A stretch of 10,459 bases of DNA from an uncultured Candidatus Saccharibacteria bacterium. Lineage in GTDB: Bacteria > Patescibacteriota > Saccharimonadia > Saccharimonadales > Saccharimonadaceae. The notes under the pieces are model-generated. The model saw only the letters and a program-made list of their open reading frames with translations. It was not told the origin of the DNA and did not search any database. A program made the position numbers and the translations under genes. This document shows, piece after piece, positions 1 to 6,438 of this stretch. Location: contig CALICZ010000071.1 of assembly GCA_938049075.1 (NCBI GenBank), positions 1 through 10,459 of the forward strand. Direction: 5' to 3'. How positions within the stretch are numbered: position 1 is the stretch's first letter; each line of letters starts with the position of its first letter.

Positions 1-21
1 CATCTTCATTGCTAAGCTCTG

Positions 22-579
22 ATGCGACTAATGGCGTATTTTGGACAAACGCCGGCAAGGCATGACTTTCCAAGGTGCGACGAATTGCGGCAAATAAGAC
101 ATTTTTGGCTTGGGTTATTTCAGGCGATTTTTCCAGAGCATTTACGGCGCGATCCTGCGTATTGGCGGCGTCTTGCGCTTGGTATCGTTGTGACGTTTTT
201 GATCATCACGCAGCTCTTTACTTTTGAGAAGTTTGTCGATATCACGAGCGGGTGGCATGTGGCTGGTGGGGGCATAATGGCTGCTCTCTTGGCTGGCTTA
301 TTGCCGCTGCTTGAGCTCGGTAGTTTGCCATTTTTGCTCTCGATGGATATGTCGCGAGGGTCACGCCGTATTTCGCAGGCATGTTTGCTTGTCGTGAACG
401 CAGTGTGGTTTGGTATGGCACTGTGGTGCTTTTTAGCTGTGCCAATGAGTGAATCGGGCCTCTTTGGAGCGACCTTACCACTACTCAATGGCTGGTGGAC
501 GGTAGTATTTACGGGCCTGGTTTGCCTGGCGGCAGTGCTTGTGGTACGCGAAGCAAACGAAGCAAATAATGTAAAATAA
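22..579 (+). CDS. Four-helix integral membrane protein, function unknown
   Basis: A 185-residue protein I do not recognise. Its first 50 residues are polar and rich in Arg and His, then four hydrophobic segments follow at about residues 51-68, 80-106, 119-140 and 158-175, ending in a short polar tail. This fits a small inner-membrane protein with a cytoplasmic N-terminus. No catalytic motif is visible. The second helix carries an acidic residue (E98) and is followed by a Met/Asp/Arg/Ser-rich loop (about 107-118). The start at 22 has no Shine-Dalgarno, but it overlaps a TGA at 20-22 (TGATG), which could be the stop of an upstream gene lying mostly outside the window, so translational coupling is possible. 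A second ATG at 31 is an alternative start. An in-frame TAA at 13-15 limits the 5' end. The gene is convergent with the downstream tRNA. Confidence 0.72.
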   Translation: MRLMAYFGQTPARHDFPRCDELRQIRHFWLGLFQAIFPEHLRRDPAYWRRLALGIVVTFLIITQLFTFEKFVDITSGWHVAGGGIMAALLAGLLPLLELGSLPFLLSMDMSRGSRRISQACLLVVNAVWFGMALWCFLAVPMSESGLFGATLPLLNGWWTVVFTGLVCLAAVLVVREANEANNVK

Positions 580-682
580 TACCTTATATCTTATGAGTTC
601 ATTTGGTTAAAGGTTGTTCACTTTTCTCACGTGCTACGGGCATACAAAGCAAAGACGTTTCTGGTTTATTTGGCTTTCTTTT

Positions 683-713
683 ATATAAAAACAACCCTCC
701 AAAAGGTGGGTTG
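683..713 (-). terminator. Intrinsic terminator of the tRNA-Gln gene
   Basis: Read on the minus strand, CAACCC and GGGTTG arms, continued by CC/GG around an A/T loop (692-713), form a GC-rich hairpin that is followed at once by TTTTTATAT. It lies 15 bases beyond the CCA end of the minus-strand tRNA and is a classic Rho-independent terminator in that orientation. On the plus strand there is no T-run after the stem, so it would not serve the upstream membrane protein well. Confidence 0.82.
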
Positions 714-727
714 ATGCATGTGCTATA

Positions 728-802
728 TGGCTGGGCCGGAGGGATTCGAACCCCCGCATGCCAGGACCAAAACCTGGTGCCTTACCACTTGGCGACGGCC
801 CA
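728..802 (-). tRNA. tRNA-Gln (anticodon TTG)
   Basis: On the minus strand the 75 bases fold as a full cloverleaf. The acceptor TGGGCCG pairs with CGGCCCA, there is a G discriminator, and CCA is encoded in the gene. The D-arm region reads GCCAAGTGGTAAGGC. The anticodon stem CCAGG/CCTGG encloses a TTTTGGT loop, which places TTG at positions 34-36. The T-arm GGGGG/TCCC-type stem encloses the TTCGAAT loop. The U1-A72 end pair and the CAGGTTTTGG region are typical of bacterial tRNA-Gln. The gene is monocistronic, with its own promoter and terminator. Confidence 0.97.
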
Positions 803-822
803 TCATCGCGTGGCACCCCTGT

Positions 823-851
823 ATTGTACCATGCTTGCGAAGGTGGATCAA
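823..851 (-). promoter_or_regulatory. Sigma70-type promoter of tRNA-Gln
   Basis: On the minus strand, TTGATC (846-851) and TACAAT (823-828) are separated by exactly 17 bases. Transcription would begin near 816, giving a leader of about 14 bases before the mature tRNA 5' end at 802. This is a direct motif match, not an experimentally mapped start. Confidence 0.75.
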
Positions 852-1020
852 TAGCGCATAGCGTGACCTGCCTAGAGGTCTGCACCTAGTAGTTGATCGG
901 CTAAGTGAGCTGTGATACTGGTACGTAGCTGCTGGATAAAAATAACAACAAATTGCTCCGACCACAGTCACATGCTTCATATAACAGAGGTCGTGCCAGT
1001 ATACCCGTTGTGAATATCAC
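852..1020. other. Gene-free stretch with an 11-bp inverted repeat
   Basis: Between the tRNA promoter and the nrdD promoter I see no credible gene; the reading frames here have poor composition and no ribosome binding sites. It contains two arms, ATACTGGTACG (915-925) and CGTGCCAGTAT (992-1002), which pair over 11 positions with one G-T wobble and a 66-base interior. It may be a structured transcript or an operator, or it may have arisen by chance. I recognise no RNA family. Confidence 0.35.
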
Positions 1021-1022
1021 GC

Positions 1023-1051
1023 TTGACCCACAGTATATAGAGTAGTATAGT
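1023..1051 (+). promoter_or_regulatory. Promoter of the nrdD operon
   Basis: TTGACC (1023-1028) and TATAGT (1046-1051) lie 17 bases apart, a near-consensus housekeeping promoter. The expected start is near 1058, giving an untranslated leader of about 117 bases before the nrdD start at 1175. Two NrdR-like boxes overlap this promoter and its start site, which supports it as the real regulated promoter. Confidence 0.78.
1028..1043 (+). promoter_or_regulatory. NrdR box 1 (upstream), in the -35/-10 spacer
   Basis: The core CAGTATATAG (1031-1040) matches 9 of 10 positions of the NrdR-box core CwATATATwG as I know it. NrdR is the ATP/dATP-sensing repressor that binds paired boxes in front of ribonucleotide reductase genes. 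Its position between the -35 and -10 elements of the nrdD promoter suits repression. Confidence 0.7.
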
Positions 1052-1060
1052 GCATAGTAA

Positions 1061-1076
1061 GCGCTATATATGGTGT
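1061..1076 (+). promoter_or_regulatory. NrdR box 2 (downstream), at the transcription start
   Basis: The core CTATATATGG (1064-1073) again matches 9 of 10 core positions and is followed by TGT, as in the family consensus. The two cores start 33 bases apart, close to the three-helical-turn spacing (about 31-32) usual for NrdR box pairs, so both would face the same side of the DNA. It sits just after the predicted start at about 1058. Confidence 0.7.
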
Positions 1077-1174
1077 ATATGACACTAGTAACCGATGCTT
1101 GCACAATCATAAAAAACAAGGATAAACACTCATGCCGTGGCGCGCGTGTTGCCGTGGCAAGTAAAGGGAGGGAT

Positions 1175-3283
1175 ATGTATCACACAATTACCAAACGCGA
1201 TGGGCGCATCGTGGCATTTGACGACACAAAAATTATGGCAGCAATCGAACGAGCTGGCCTGGAGACGGGTGAGTTTGCTGAGGAAGAGGCCTATCAGTTA
1301 GCTCAGGCGGCGATTACCCAGGCGCAGCAGACTATAGCGGATGATGCACTCACCGTGGAGCAGATGCAGGATGTGGTAGAGGATACCTTGCTGCGGTCGC
1401 GATATAAAAAGACCGCCAAGGCGTACATTATTTATCGCGATCAGCATCAAAAGCTGCGCGAGATTGCTGCTAGTGCGCATGTTGACCTGATTGACCAATA
1501 TTTGCTCAAGCTTGACTGGCGGGTTAATGAGAATTCCAACATGGGCTATAGCCTCCAAGGCCTTAATAATTACATTTCAAGTGAGGTGAGCAAAACCTAC
1601 TGGCTAAACAAAATCTACAGCCCAGAGATTGGTCGTCTTCATCGGTCTGGTGACCTCCATATTCACGATCTTAACCTTGTGAGTGTGTATTGTGTGGGCT
1701 GGGACTTAATGGATCTGCTCCGGCAGGGTTTCACTGGTGTGCCAAACAAGATTTCGTGTAAGCCAGCCCGACATTTTCGCACGGCGCTGGGCCAGGTCGT
1801 GAACTATTTCTACACACTGCAGGGCGAGGCAGCTGGTGCTCAAGCCTTTAGCAATTTCGACACCTTGCTCGCACCATTTATTCGAGCAGATGGACTAGCG
1901 TACGATGAGGTAAAGCAGATACTGCAAGAATTCATCTTTAATGTTAATGTGCCGACGCGTGTTGGCTTCCAAACGCCGTTTACGAACATCACGCTTGACC
2001 TCGAATGTCCTAAGCATATGGCAGGCACACCTGTGATTATCGGTGGAGAGATGCAAGAGAGTAACTACGGCGACTACCAGGATGAGATGAATACCTTCAA
2101 TCGGGCACTGCTTGAGGTGATGACGGAGGGTGATGCCAACGGACGGGTCTTTACTTTTCCGATTCCGACGTATAATATTACGGCTGATTTCGACTGGGAT
2201 AATCCTGTGATTGACAACCTGTGGGAAGCTAGTGCAAAATACGGCATTCCATACTTTAGTAATTTTGTGAATAGTGATATGAGCCCAGAAGATGCGCGTA
2301 GTATGTGCTGCCGCCTGAGGATTGATAATCGTCAACTGGAGTATCGTGGTGGTGGCCTGTTTGGGAGTAACCCAATGACAGGGTCAGTTGGTGTGGTGAC
2401 GATTAACCTGCCTCGCTTGGCACTGAAGTCGAGTGACGAAGCAGCGTTTCGGGCTGGTCTCGTCCACCTTATGGAGCAAGCGCGTGATAGTCTCGAAGTT
2501 AAGCGCAAAACACTCGAGCGCCTGACCGATGCCAATCTCTACCCCTATACCAAGTTCTATCTGCGCGATATCAAGCAGCGCTTTGGTGAATACTGGAAGA
2601 ATCATTTCTCGACAATTGGCTTAATTGGCATGAATGAGGCAGCGCTTAATCTCCTTGGCGCGGATATTGGTCAGGCTGCAGGGCGGGAATTTGCTGAGCG
2701 GACGCTTGATCTAATGCGTGAGACGCTCGTGAAGTTCCAAGAAGAAACTGGCAATAACTACAATCTTGAGGCAACGCCAGCCGAAGGCACGACCTACCGC
2801 CTGGCGCAGATCGACCAGCGCGACTACCCAGAAACAGCGCATTTTGCCAATGGCATTGGTGCCGCGGTGCCAGCGCCGTTCTACACCAACAGCACACACC
2901 TGCCGGTCAATTACACCGACGATCTCTTTGAGTTACTTGACCTCCAAGACGAATTGCAGACCAAATATACTGGCGGCACCGTTATCCACTTCTTCCTCGG
3001 TGAGCGAATGGATGACCCTACGACGCTCAAAGGGCTGGTGCGAACAATCTGCCACAATTATCGTTTGCCATACTTTACGATCAGTCCGAGCTTTAGTGTC
3101 TGCAAGAATCATGGCTACCTGCGCGGTGAACATGAGGCGTGCCCGCAGTGCCAGGAGCCGTGTGAGATATATTCGCGGGTGGTGGGTTATTTGCGGCCGG
3201 TGCAACAATGGAATAAAGGCAAGCAGGCAGAGTTTGCACTGCGCTACCACTACGACAAAGCAGCCGATACGATTGATGCTTAA
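1175..3283 (+). CDS. nrdD: Anaerobic (class III) ribonucleoside-triphosphate reductase
   Basis: A 702-residue glycyl-radical enzyme that reduces ribonucleoside triphosphates to dNTPs without oxygen, in the cytoplasm. Residues 1 to about 95 form an ATP-cone, the allosteric activity site. The catalytic barrel follows, with C173 in YCVGWDL and the C378-C379 pair in MCCRL; these regions correspond to the active-site cysteines of the family. The GGGLFGSNPMTGS loop is also typical. The C-terminus carries a metal-site cluster, C643-x2-H646 then C656-x2-C659 with C663 nearby, and the glycyl-radical motif RVVGYLRPVQQWNKGK, with Gly671 as the expected radical carrier. I chose the ATG at 1175 because a strong AAGGGAGGG precedes it and the ATP-cone begins there. 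The frame stays open to 1070, but that extension would begin inside NrdR box 2. First gene of a four-gene operon; nrdG follows after 29 bases. Confidence 0.95.
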   Translation: MYHTITKRDGRIVAFDDTKIMAAIERAGLETGEFAEEEAYQLAQAAITQAQQTIADDALTVEQMQDVVEDTLLRSRYKKTAKAYIIYRDQHQKLREIAASAHVDLIDQYLLKLDWRVNENSNMGYSLQGLNNYISSEVSKTYWLNKIYSPEIGRLHRSGDLHIHDLNLVSVYCVGWDLMDLLRQGFTGVPNKISCKPARHFRTALGQVVNYFYTLQGEAAGAQAFSNFDTLLAPFIRADGLAYDEVKQILQEFIFNVNVPTRVGFQTPFTNITLDLECPKHMAGTPVIIGGEMQESNYGDYQDEMNTFNRALLEVMTEGDANGRVFTFPIPTYNITADFDWDNPVIDNLWEASAKYGIPYFSNFVNSDMSPEDARSMCCRLRIDNRQLEYRGGGLFGSNPMTGSVGVVTINLPRLALKSSDEAAFRAGLVHLMEQARDSLEVKRKTLERLTDANLYPYTKFYLRDIKQRFGEYWKNHFSTIGLIGMNEAALNLLGADIGQAAGREFAERTLDLMRETLVKFQEETGNNYNLEATPAEGTTYRLAQIDQRDYPETAHFANGIGAAVPAPFYTNSTHLPVNYTDDLFELLDLQDELQTKYTGGTVIHFFLGERMDDPTTLKGLVRTICHNYRLPYFTISPSFSVCKNHGYLRGEHEACPQCQEPCEIYSRVVGYLRPVQQWNKGKQAEFALRYHYDKAADTIDA

Positions 3284-3312
3284 ATAAATGATAACAAGAA
3301 GGAAGGACAGTG

Positions 3313-4005
3313 ATGGTTCAGATCGGTGGTATCCAAAAGTTCAGCACAGTCGACTACCCAGGTCACACCTGTGCGGCAGTCTTCTTGATTGGCTGCAATA
3401 TGCGCTGCGGTTACTGCCATAATCCAGAACTCGTCTTACCTGAGCAGTATATTGGCTGTATCCCTGAGGCGGAGATTCTTGATTTTCTTGCGCGGCGGGT
3501 TGGCTTGCTTGATGGCGTCGCGATCAGTGGTGGCGAACCGACGATGAGTGAGGATTTACCTGACTTCATTCGGGCTATCAAGCGGCTCGGCTTCCTCGTC
3601 AAGCTTGATACCAATGGGACCCACCCAGCGATGCTGCGCCAGATGCTGGATGAGCAACTGCTCGACTTTGTAGCAATGGACATTAAGGGACCACTGGAAA
3701 AGTATGTAGAAATTGCCGCGCGGCCAATTGACACCGATGCGATTATGGAAAGTATCGACCTCATCCGAAGCCGGGTCGATCACGAGTTTCGCACGACGAT
3801 TGTGCGGGGGCAGCTTGAGCCAGCAGACTTCGATGCAGTCGGGCAGATGGTGCACGGTGCACAGCGCTTTGCCCTGCAGCATTTTATTGCAAGCGATACG
3901 CTGGTGAGTAGCCGCTTTTGCGATGAAACGAGCTTTACCGACGAGGAGATGGCCCAGGCTCAGCACATTATGCAACGCTATGTAACAGAATGCGTGGTGC
4001 ACTGA
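3313..4005 (+). CDS. nrdG: Anaerobic ribonucleotide reductase activating protein, radical SAM
   Basis: A 230-residue radical SAM enzyme that uses a [4Fe-4S] cluster and S-adenosylmethionine to place the glycyl radical on NrdD. The cluster cysteines are C28, C32 and C35 in GCNMRCGYCHNPEL (CxxxCxxC). The SAM-binding SGGEPT lies at 72-77, with the following LDTNGT strand. The N-terminal IGGIQKFSTVDYPG and the length near 230 residues match the longer NrdG2-type activases rather than the roughly 155-residue E. coli type. The ATG at 3313 is preferred over the GTG at 3310 because AAGGA (3303-3307) lies 5 bases before it but only 2 before the GTG. Its TGA overlaps the ATG of the next gene (TGATG at 4003-4007), indicating translational coupling. 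Confidence 0.94.
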   Translation: MVQIGGIQKFSTVDYPGHTCAAVFLIGCNMRCGYCHNPELVLPEQYIGCIPEAEILDFLARRVGLLDGVAISGGEPTMSEDLPDFIRAIKRLGFLVKLDTNGTHPAMLRQMLDEQLLDFVAMDIKGPLEKYVEIAARPIDTDAIMESIDLIRSRVDHEFRTTIVRGQLEPADFDAVGQMVHGAQRFALQHFIASDTLVSSRFCDETSFTDEEMAQAQHIMQRYVTECVVH

Positions 4006-4691
4006 TGCAGTACTATACAGGGACAATCCAGCAAGTGATTCAGCATACGCACGATGTAGCAACGCTGGTGTTTAATGTCAAAGGCGACGCACCATTTCGC
4101 TATACCGCTGGACAATACATTACCGTTATCAAGCCAGAGTCGCGCACGCCTGAGGGCAAAGCGTATAGCCTGTCTAGCTGGCCCGGCGAAACACATCTGA
4201 GCATTACCGTGAAGGATATTGGCGGTGAGTATTCCCACTACCTATGCAGCCGGCAGGTGGGCGACCAACTAACTTTTTCGGCGGCGTATGGGTACTTTAA
4301 TCCACTAACCGATCGCCCACTCGTGGGGATTGCAGCTGGAGTCGGTATTAGTCCGGTGTGGAGTATTATCAAGAGCGAATGCGCGCGTGATCCGCATCGG
4401 AATATTCAACTCATGTATAGCAATCGGACCGTCGACGATATTGTTTTTGCGACCGACCTTGCTGCATACGAGGTCCGCTACCCGCAGCTGTCGCTCCACC
4501 ACTTCGTGACACGCCAAGCAACAGTTCCACTCAAGATACACCAGGGGCGAATTGACCTCGATATGTGTATCAACCCAGCGGCACACTACCTGGTGTGTGG
4601 TTCAGTTGCGTTTACGCGAGCGATGTGGCAGGGACTCACTGCGCGCGGTATTGCGAGTAAATGTATTGCAACAGAGGTGTTTTTCGAATGA
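4005..4691 (+). CDS. Ferredoxin-NADP+ reductase-like FAD/NAD(P)-binding oxidoreductase
   Basis: A 228-residue flavoprotein of the ferredoxin reductase superfamily. The FAD-binding barrel spans about residues 1-100: the GQYITV strand (36-41), KAYSLSS (52-58) as a variant of the RxYSxxS flavin motif, and GGEYSHYL (73-80) as the phosphate-binding stretch. The NAD(P) domain follows, with GIAAGVGISP (108-117), then YSNRTVDDIVF and a C-terminal VCGSVAFTRAMW, where the usual CGP is CGS. It ends in EVFFE, as many members end in an aromatic and acidic tail. It has no 2Fe-2S domain of its own. Sitting directly after nrdG with overlapping stop and start codons and no separate ribosome binding site, it probably supplies low-potential electrons for reducing the NrdG cluster or NrdD, through a carrier. 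The exact electron acceptor cannot be read from sequence. Confidence 0.88.
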   Translation: MQYYTGTIQQVIQHTHDVATLVFNVKGDAPFRYTAGQYITVIKPESRTPEGKAYSLSSWPGETHLSITVKDIGGEYSHYLCSRQVGDQLTFSAAYGYFNPLTDRPLVGIAAGVGISPVWSIIKSECARDPHRNIQLMYSNRTVDDIVFATDLAAYEVRYPQLSLHHFVTRQATVPLKIHQGRIDLDMCINPAAHYLVCGSVAFTRAMWQGLTARGIASKCIATEVFFE

Positions 4692-5197
4692 GTGAGCAGC
4701 TTGCCAAAGCACCAACCAAGCGCTCGCCGGAGGAAATTGCGGCCTGGCAAGAAAATGCGCGGCGAATAGCGCAGGAGCGGATTGGTCAAGCGGCCTGCAA
4801 TGCGTGCCCGCTTGCTCGTATTTGCAGTGTTAAGAATCCTGAAGCCTGCAATCCGAACCAAATTGCTCAGCAAGCTGGTGGAGAATACACTGGTGGCGAC
4901 AGCGCAGAAGTGTCATACAAAAAAGTCCTTGACGACGACCGTATCAATGTTGTGATTGCCAATGTCAAGAAGAAGGAGCAAACCAAGCCAAAAGCACAGC
5001 GACCTCCTGAAGTACAAAGACCCCCAGCTAATACGATCAACATGCCGCCAGCTAACGTTATCAAAACTCCACCAGCACGTCCGAAGATGGAACAATCGAC
5101 CAAGCCAACAGTCATCCAGCAGATCATCAATGCGGTTGGGAAGTTGCTTGATGTCCCGAAGGCAAATCAGCAGCCTGCTCGACAGATACAAAAGTGA
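4688..5197 (+). CDS. Small four-cysteine, proline-rich-tailed protein in the nrd operon
   Basis: A 169-residue protein I do not recognise. The N-terminal 60 residues contain a helical Glu/Arg/Gln-rich stretch and four cysteines, C37-x2-C40-x5-C46-x7-C54, in a segment beginning AACNACPLARIC. The CxxCx5C spacing is also found in [4Fe-4S] sites such as those of endonuclease III and WhiB proteins, so Fe-S or zinc binding is plausible but unproven. A short acidic and hydrophobic segment (about 71-93) follows, then a Lys/Pro linker with PPANTI and PPANVI repeats (about 94-133), then a likely amphipathic helix (about 141-157). The start at 4688 overlaps the reductase stop (ATGA). Its operon position suggests a partner, electron carrier or scaffold for the ribonucleotide reductase module. 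That role is inference; the reading frame itself is well supported by coupling and composition. Confidence 0.78.
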   Translation: MSEQLAKAPTKRSPEEIAAWQENARRIAQERIGQAACNACPLARICSVKNPEACNPNQIAQQAGGEYTGGDSAEVSYKKVLDDDRINVVIANVKKKEQTKPKAQRPPEVQRPPANTINMPPANVIKTPPARPKMEQSTKPTVIQQIINAVGKLLDVPKANQQPARQIQK

Positions 5198-5229
5198 TCT
5201 TAGATGTGGATTAAATCCATCACACAAAA

Positions 5230-5255
5230 ACCCCGAGCAGTGGTATAATAGGGGT
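5230..5255 (+). promoter_or_regulatory. Extended -10 promoter for a leaderless PAP2 transcript
   Basis: TGGTATAAT (5241-5249) is a perfect extended -10 element, with no recognisable -35. Its end lies 6 bases before the ATG at 5256, so the predicted start is the A of the start codon. Five-base arms ACCCC (5230-5234) and GGGGT (5251-5255) flank the -10 and could form an operator. A weak hairpin at 5212-5224 has no T-run, so the nrd operon may read through into this gene. Confidence 0.7.
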
Positions 5256-5750
5256 ATGAATGCCATTGTTCGCTTGGTTGCTGACGGGCTTATGATCCCG
5301 ATTGTCGCTGTAGCTCTTTTTGCACTATTTTTTCGTGCACCTCAAGCCCAACGCTACCAGCGCTACACACGCGTGTTTATGGCAGGCCTGACGTCCTATT
5401 GGTGTGCGAAGGTTATTGGTGCGCTCTGGCAACCTGAGACGCTCCGGCCATTTGAAAAGCTCGGCACTGACCCGGGTGCGCTCTATCTCAATAATCCCGG
5501 CTTTCCGTCCGATCACGCACTCTTTGCGATGTTTCTTACCTTAGCGGTATGGTATGTGACGCGCCGGCGGCTACTCACCATGGTGCTATTTGTCATGACG
5601 GTGTTGGTGTGCCTTGGCCGCGTGGCAGCACTGGTGCATACACCGCTCGATGTTGCTGGTGGGGTGGCCGTTGCACTGCTGGGCGCTGTATGGTACGTGC
5701 CACATCACAAAAAATTCTGGCGCAGACTAGCAAAATCGGCAAAAACATAA
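5256..5750 (+). CDS. PAP2-family membrane phosphatase (undecaprenyl-diphosphatase or lipid phosphatase type)
   Basis: A 164-residue membrane protein with about five hydrophobic segments (7-26, 37-58, 86-101, 105-121, 130-148). The three PAP2 signature motifs are recognisable. The first is K52 followed by R64-P65 (a longer gap than the usual KxxxxxxRP). The second is FPSDHA at 83-88, where family members often have PSGH, with catalytic-type H87. The third is GR-x5-H-x3-D at R122, H128 and D132 in GRVAALVHTPLDV, matching SRxxxxxHxxxD. Such enzymes dephosphorylate polyprenyl or phosphatidylglycerol-type phosphates at the outer face of the membrane, commonly recycling undecaprenyl pyrophosphate for cell-wall synthesis. 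The substrate cannot be assigned from sequence. No Shine-Dalgarno precedes the ATG; the transcript is probably leaderless. Confidence 0.88.
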   Translation: MNAIVRLVADGLMIPIVAVALFALFFRAPQAQRYQRYTRVFMAGLTSYWCAKVIGALWQPETLRPFEKLGTDPGALYLNNPGFPSDHALFAMFLTLAVWYVTRRRLLTMVLFVMTVLVCLGRVAALVHTPLDVAGGVAVALLGAVWYVPHHKKFWRRLAKSAKT

Positions 5751-5781
5751 TATAATAGCTCCCAGTAAGGAATTGGAGCTA
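5751..5781 (+). promoter_or_regulatory. -10 box and inverted repeat overlapping the ribosome binding site
   Basis: TATAAT (5751-5756) follows directly on the PAP2 stop codon, without a clear -35. Arms TAGCTCC (5756-5762) and GGAGCTA (5775-5781) are perfectly complementary. The second arm contains the GGAG (5775-5778) that serves the ATG at 5788. A transcript from the local promoter would start near 5763 and lack the left arm, while read-through RNA would contain both arms and could hide the ribosome binding site. Confidence 0.5.
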
Positions 5782-5787
5782 GATAAT

Positions 5788-6438
5788 ATGGACGAACAGA
5801 TATACGCACGCACCGCTGACCCAGATGAGGTGGCGGAAGCAGCGCGCCAAGCTAAAAAAGCAAAAACTGCCAAGACGGCGACCATCACCAAGACGGTGCT
5901 TGACGATGGGCTCGACCACAGCCGAGCAATCGATAACCCCTTTGCTCAGGGTGGTGTGCTCGATACATCCGAAGACACCAAGCATTTTGTGAACTTATCA
6001 TGGCCAGATATGGGGCAGATTATGATAGGTGCGGCCATTACTGGCGTGGTGACGAGTGCAGTGCTACTGCTCGTTGCCAACCTTGGGGTGTTTGGTGTGG
6101 TGTGTGGCCTTGGTAGTGCCAATCCAGCAAGCTGTGGCACGCCTACATTCTATACAGTCTTGAGCGCAATGGTTGTGGCAGTGATCGTCGGGCTTATATT
6201 TTTGGTGCAGCGCCGTGTGTATCGTCCCGCTCTCGTTATGCTTGCGACGGCAGTGGGTCTCTGGCCAGTGCTTACGTGGCTAGCAGCATCGTCATGGTAT
6301 GTGGTCGTGCCAGTTATCACGATTTTGATGGCACTGAGCATTGGCGTGTTTTCGTGGATCTCGCGCCTGCGCAACCTAGCAGTCACACTTGGTGCAATGG
6401 TGGCGATCATTGTATTGATATATCTTGCGACACTGTAG
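5788..6438 (+). CDS. Five-helix membrane protein with polar N-terminal region, function unknown
   Basis: A 216-residue protein I do not recognise. The first 70 residues are hydrophilic, with an Ala/Lys/Thr-rich stretch at about 18-36 and an acidic stretch after it. Then come about five transmembrane segments at 78-103, 121-140, 146-166, 170-190 and 197-215. The loop between the first two helices carries C106 and C116 in a short Gly/Ser/Asn/Pro segment; if that loop faces outward, as expected for a cytoplasmic N-terminus, the pair could form a disulfide. The ATG at 5788 is chosen because GGAG lies 9 bases upstream; a TTG at 5773 is in frame but would begin within the inverted repeat. No conserved enzymatic motif is visible. 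Its neighbours give no clear functional clue beyond another membrane protein upstream. Confidence 0.75.
   Translation: MDEQIYARTADPDEVAEAARQAKKAKTAKTATITKTVLDDGLDHSRAIDNPFAQGGVLDTSEDTKHFVNLSWPDMGQIMIGAAITGVVTSAVLLLVANLGVFGVVCGLGSANPASCGTPTFYTVLSAMVVAVIVGLIFLVQRRVYRPALVMLATAVGLWPVLTWLAASSWYVVVPVITILMALSIGVFSWISRLRNLAVTLGAMVAIIVLIYLATL

Noticed and set aside
1070..1174. N-terminal extension of NrdD to the ATG at 1070 or 1079
   Set aside because: It would start inside or next to the second NrdR box, about 12-21 bases after the predicted transcription start, with no Shine-Dalgarno. The ATP-cone begins naturally at 1175, behind a strong Shine-Dalgarno.
2766..3287. 173-residue plus-strand frame within nrdD
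   Set aside because: It is an out-of-frame shadow of nrdD, Ser/Arg/Thr-rich with no family resemblance, while the nrdD frame carries the glycyl-radical motif through the same bases.
5230..5255. ACCCC/GGGGT followed on the minus strand by a T-run, as a minus-strand terminator
   Set aside because: The loop would be 16 bases over a 5-bp stem, and no minus-strand gene ends there. The sequence is better explained as promoter DNA for the PAP2 gene.
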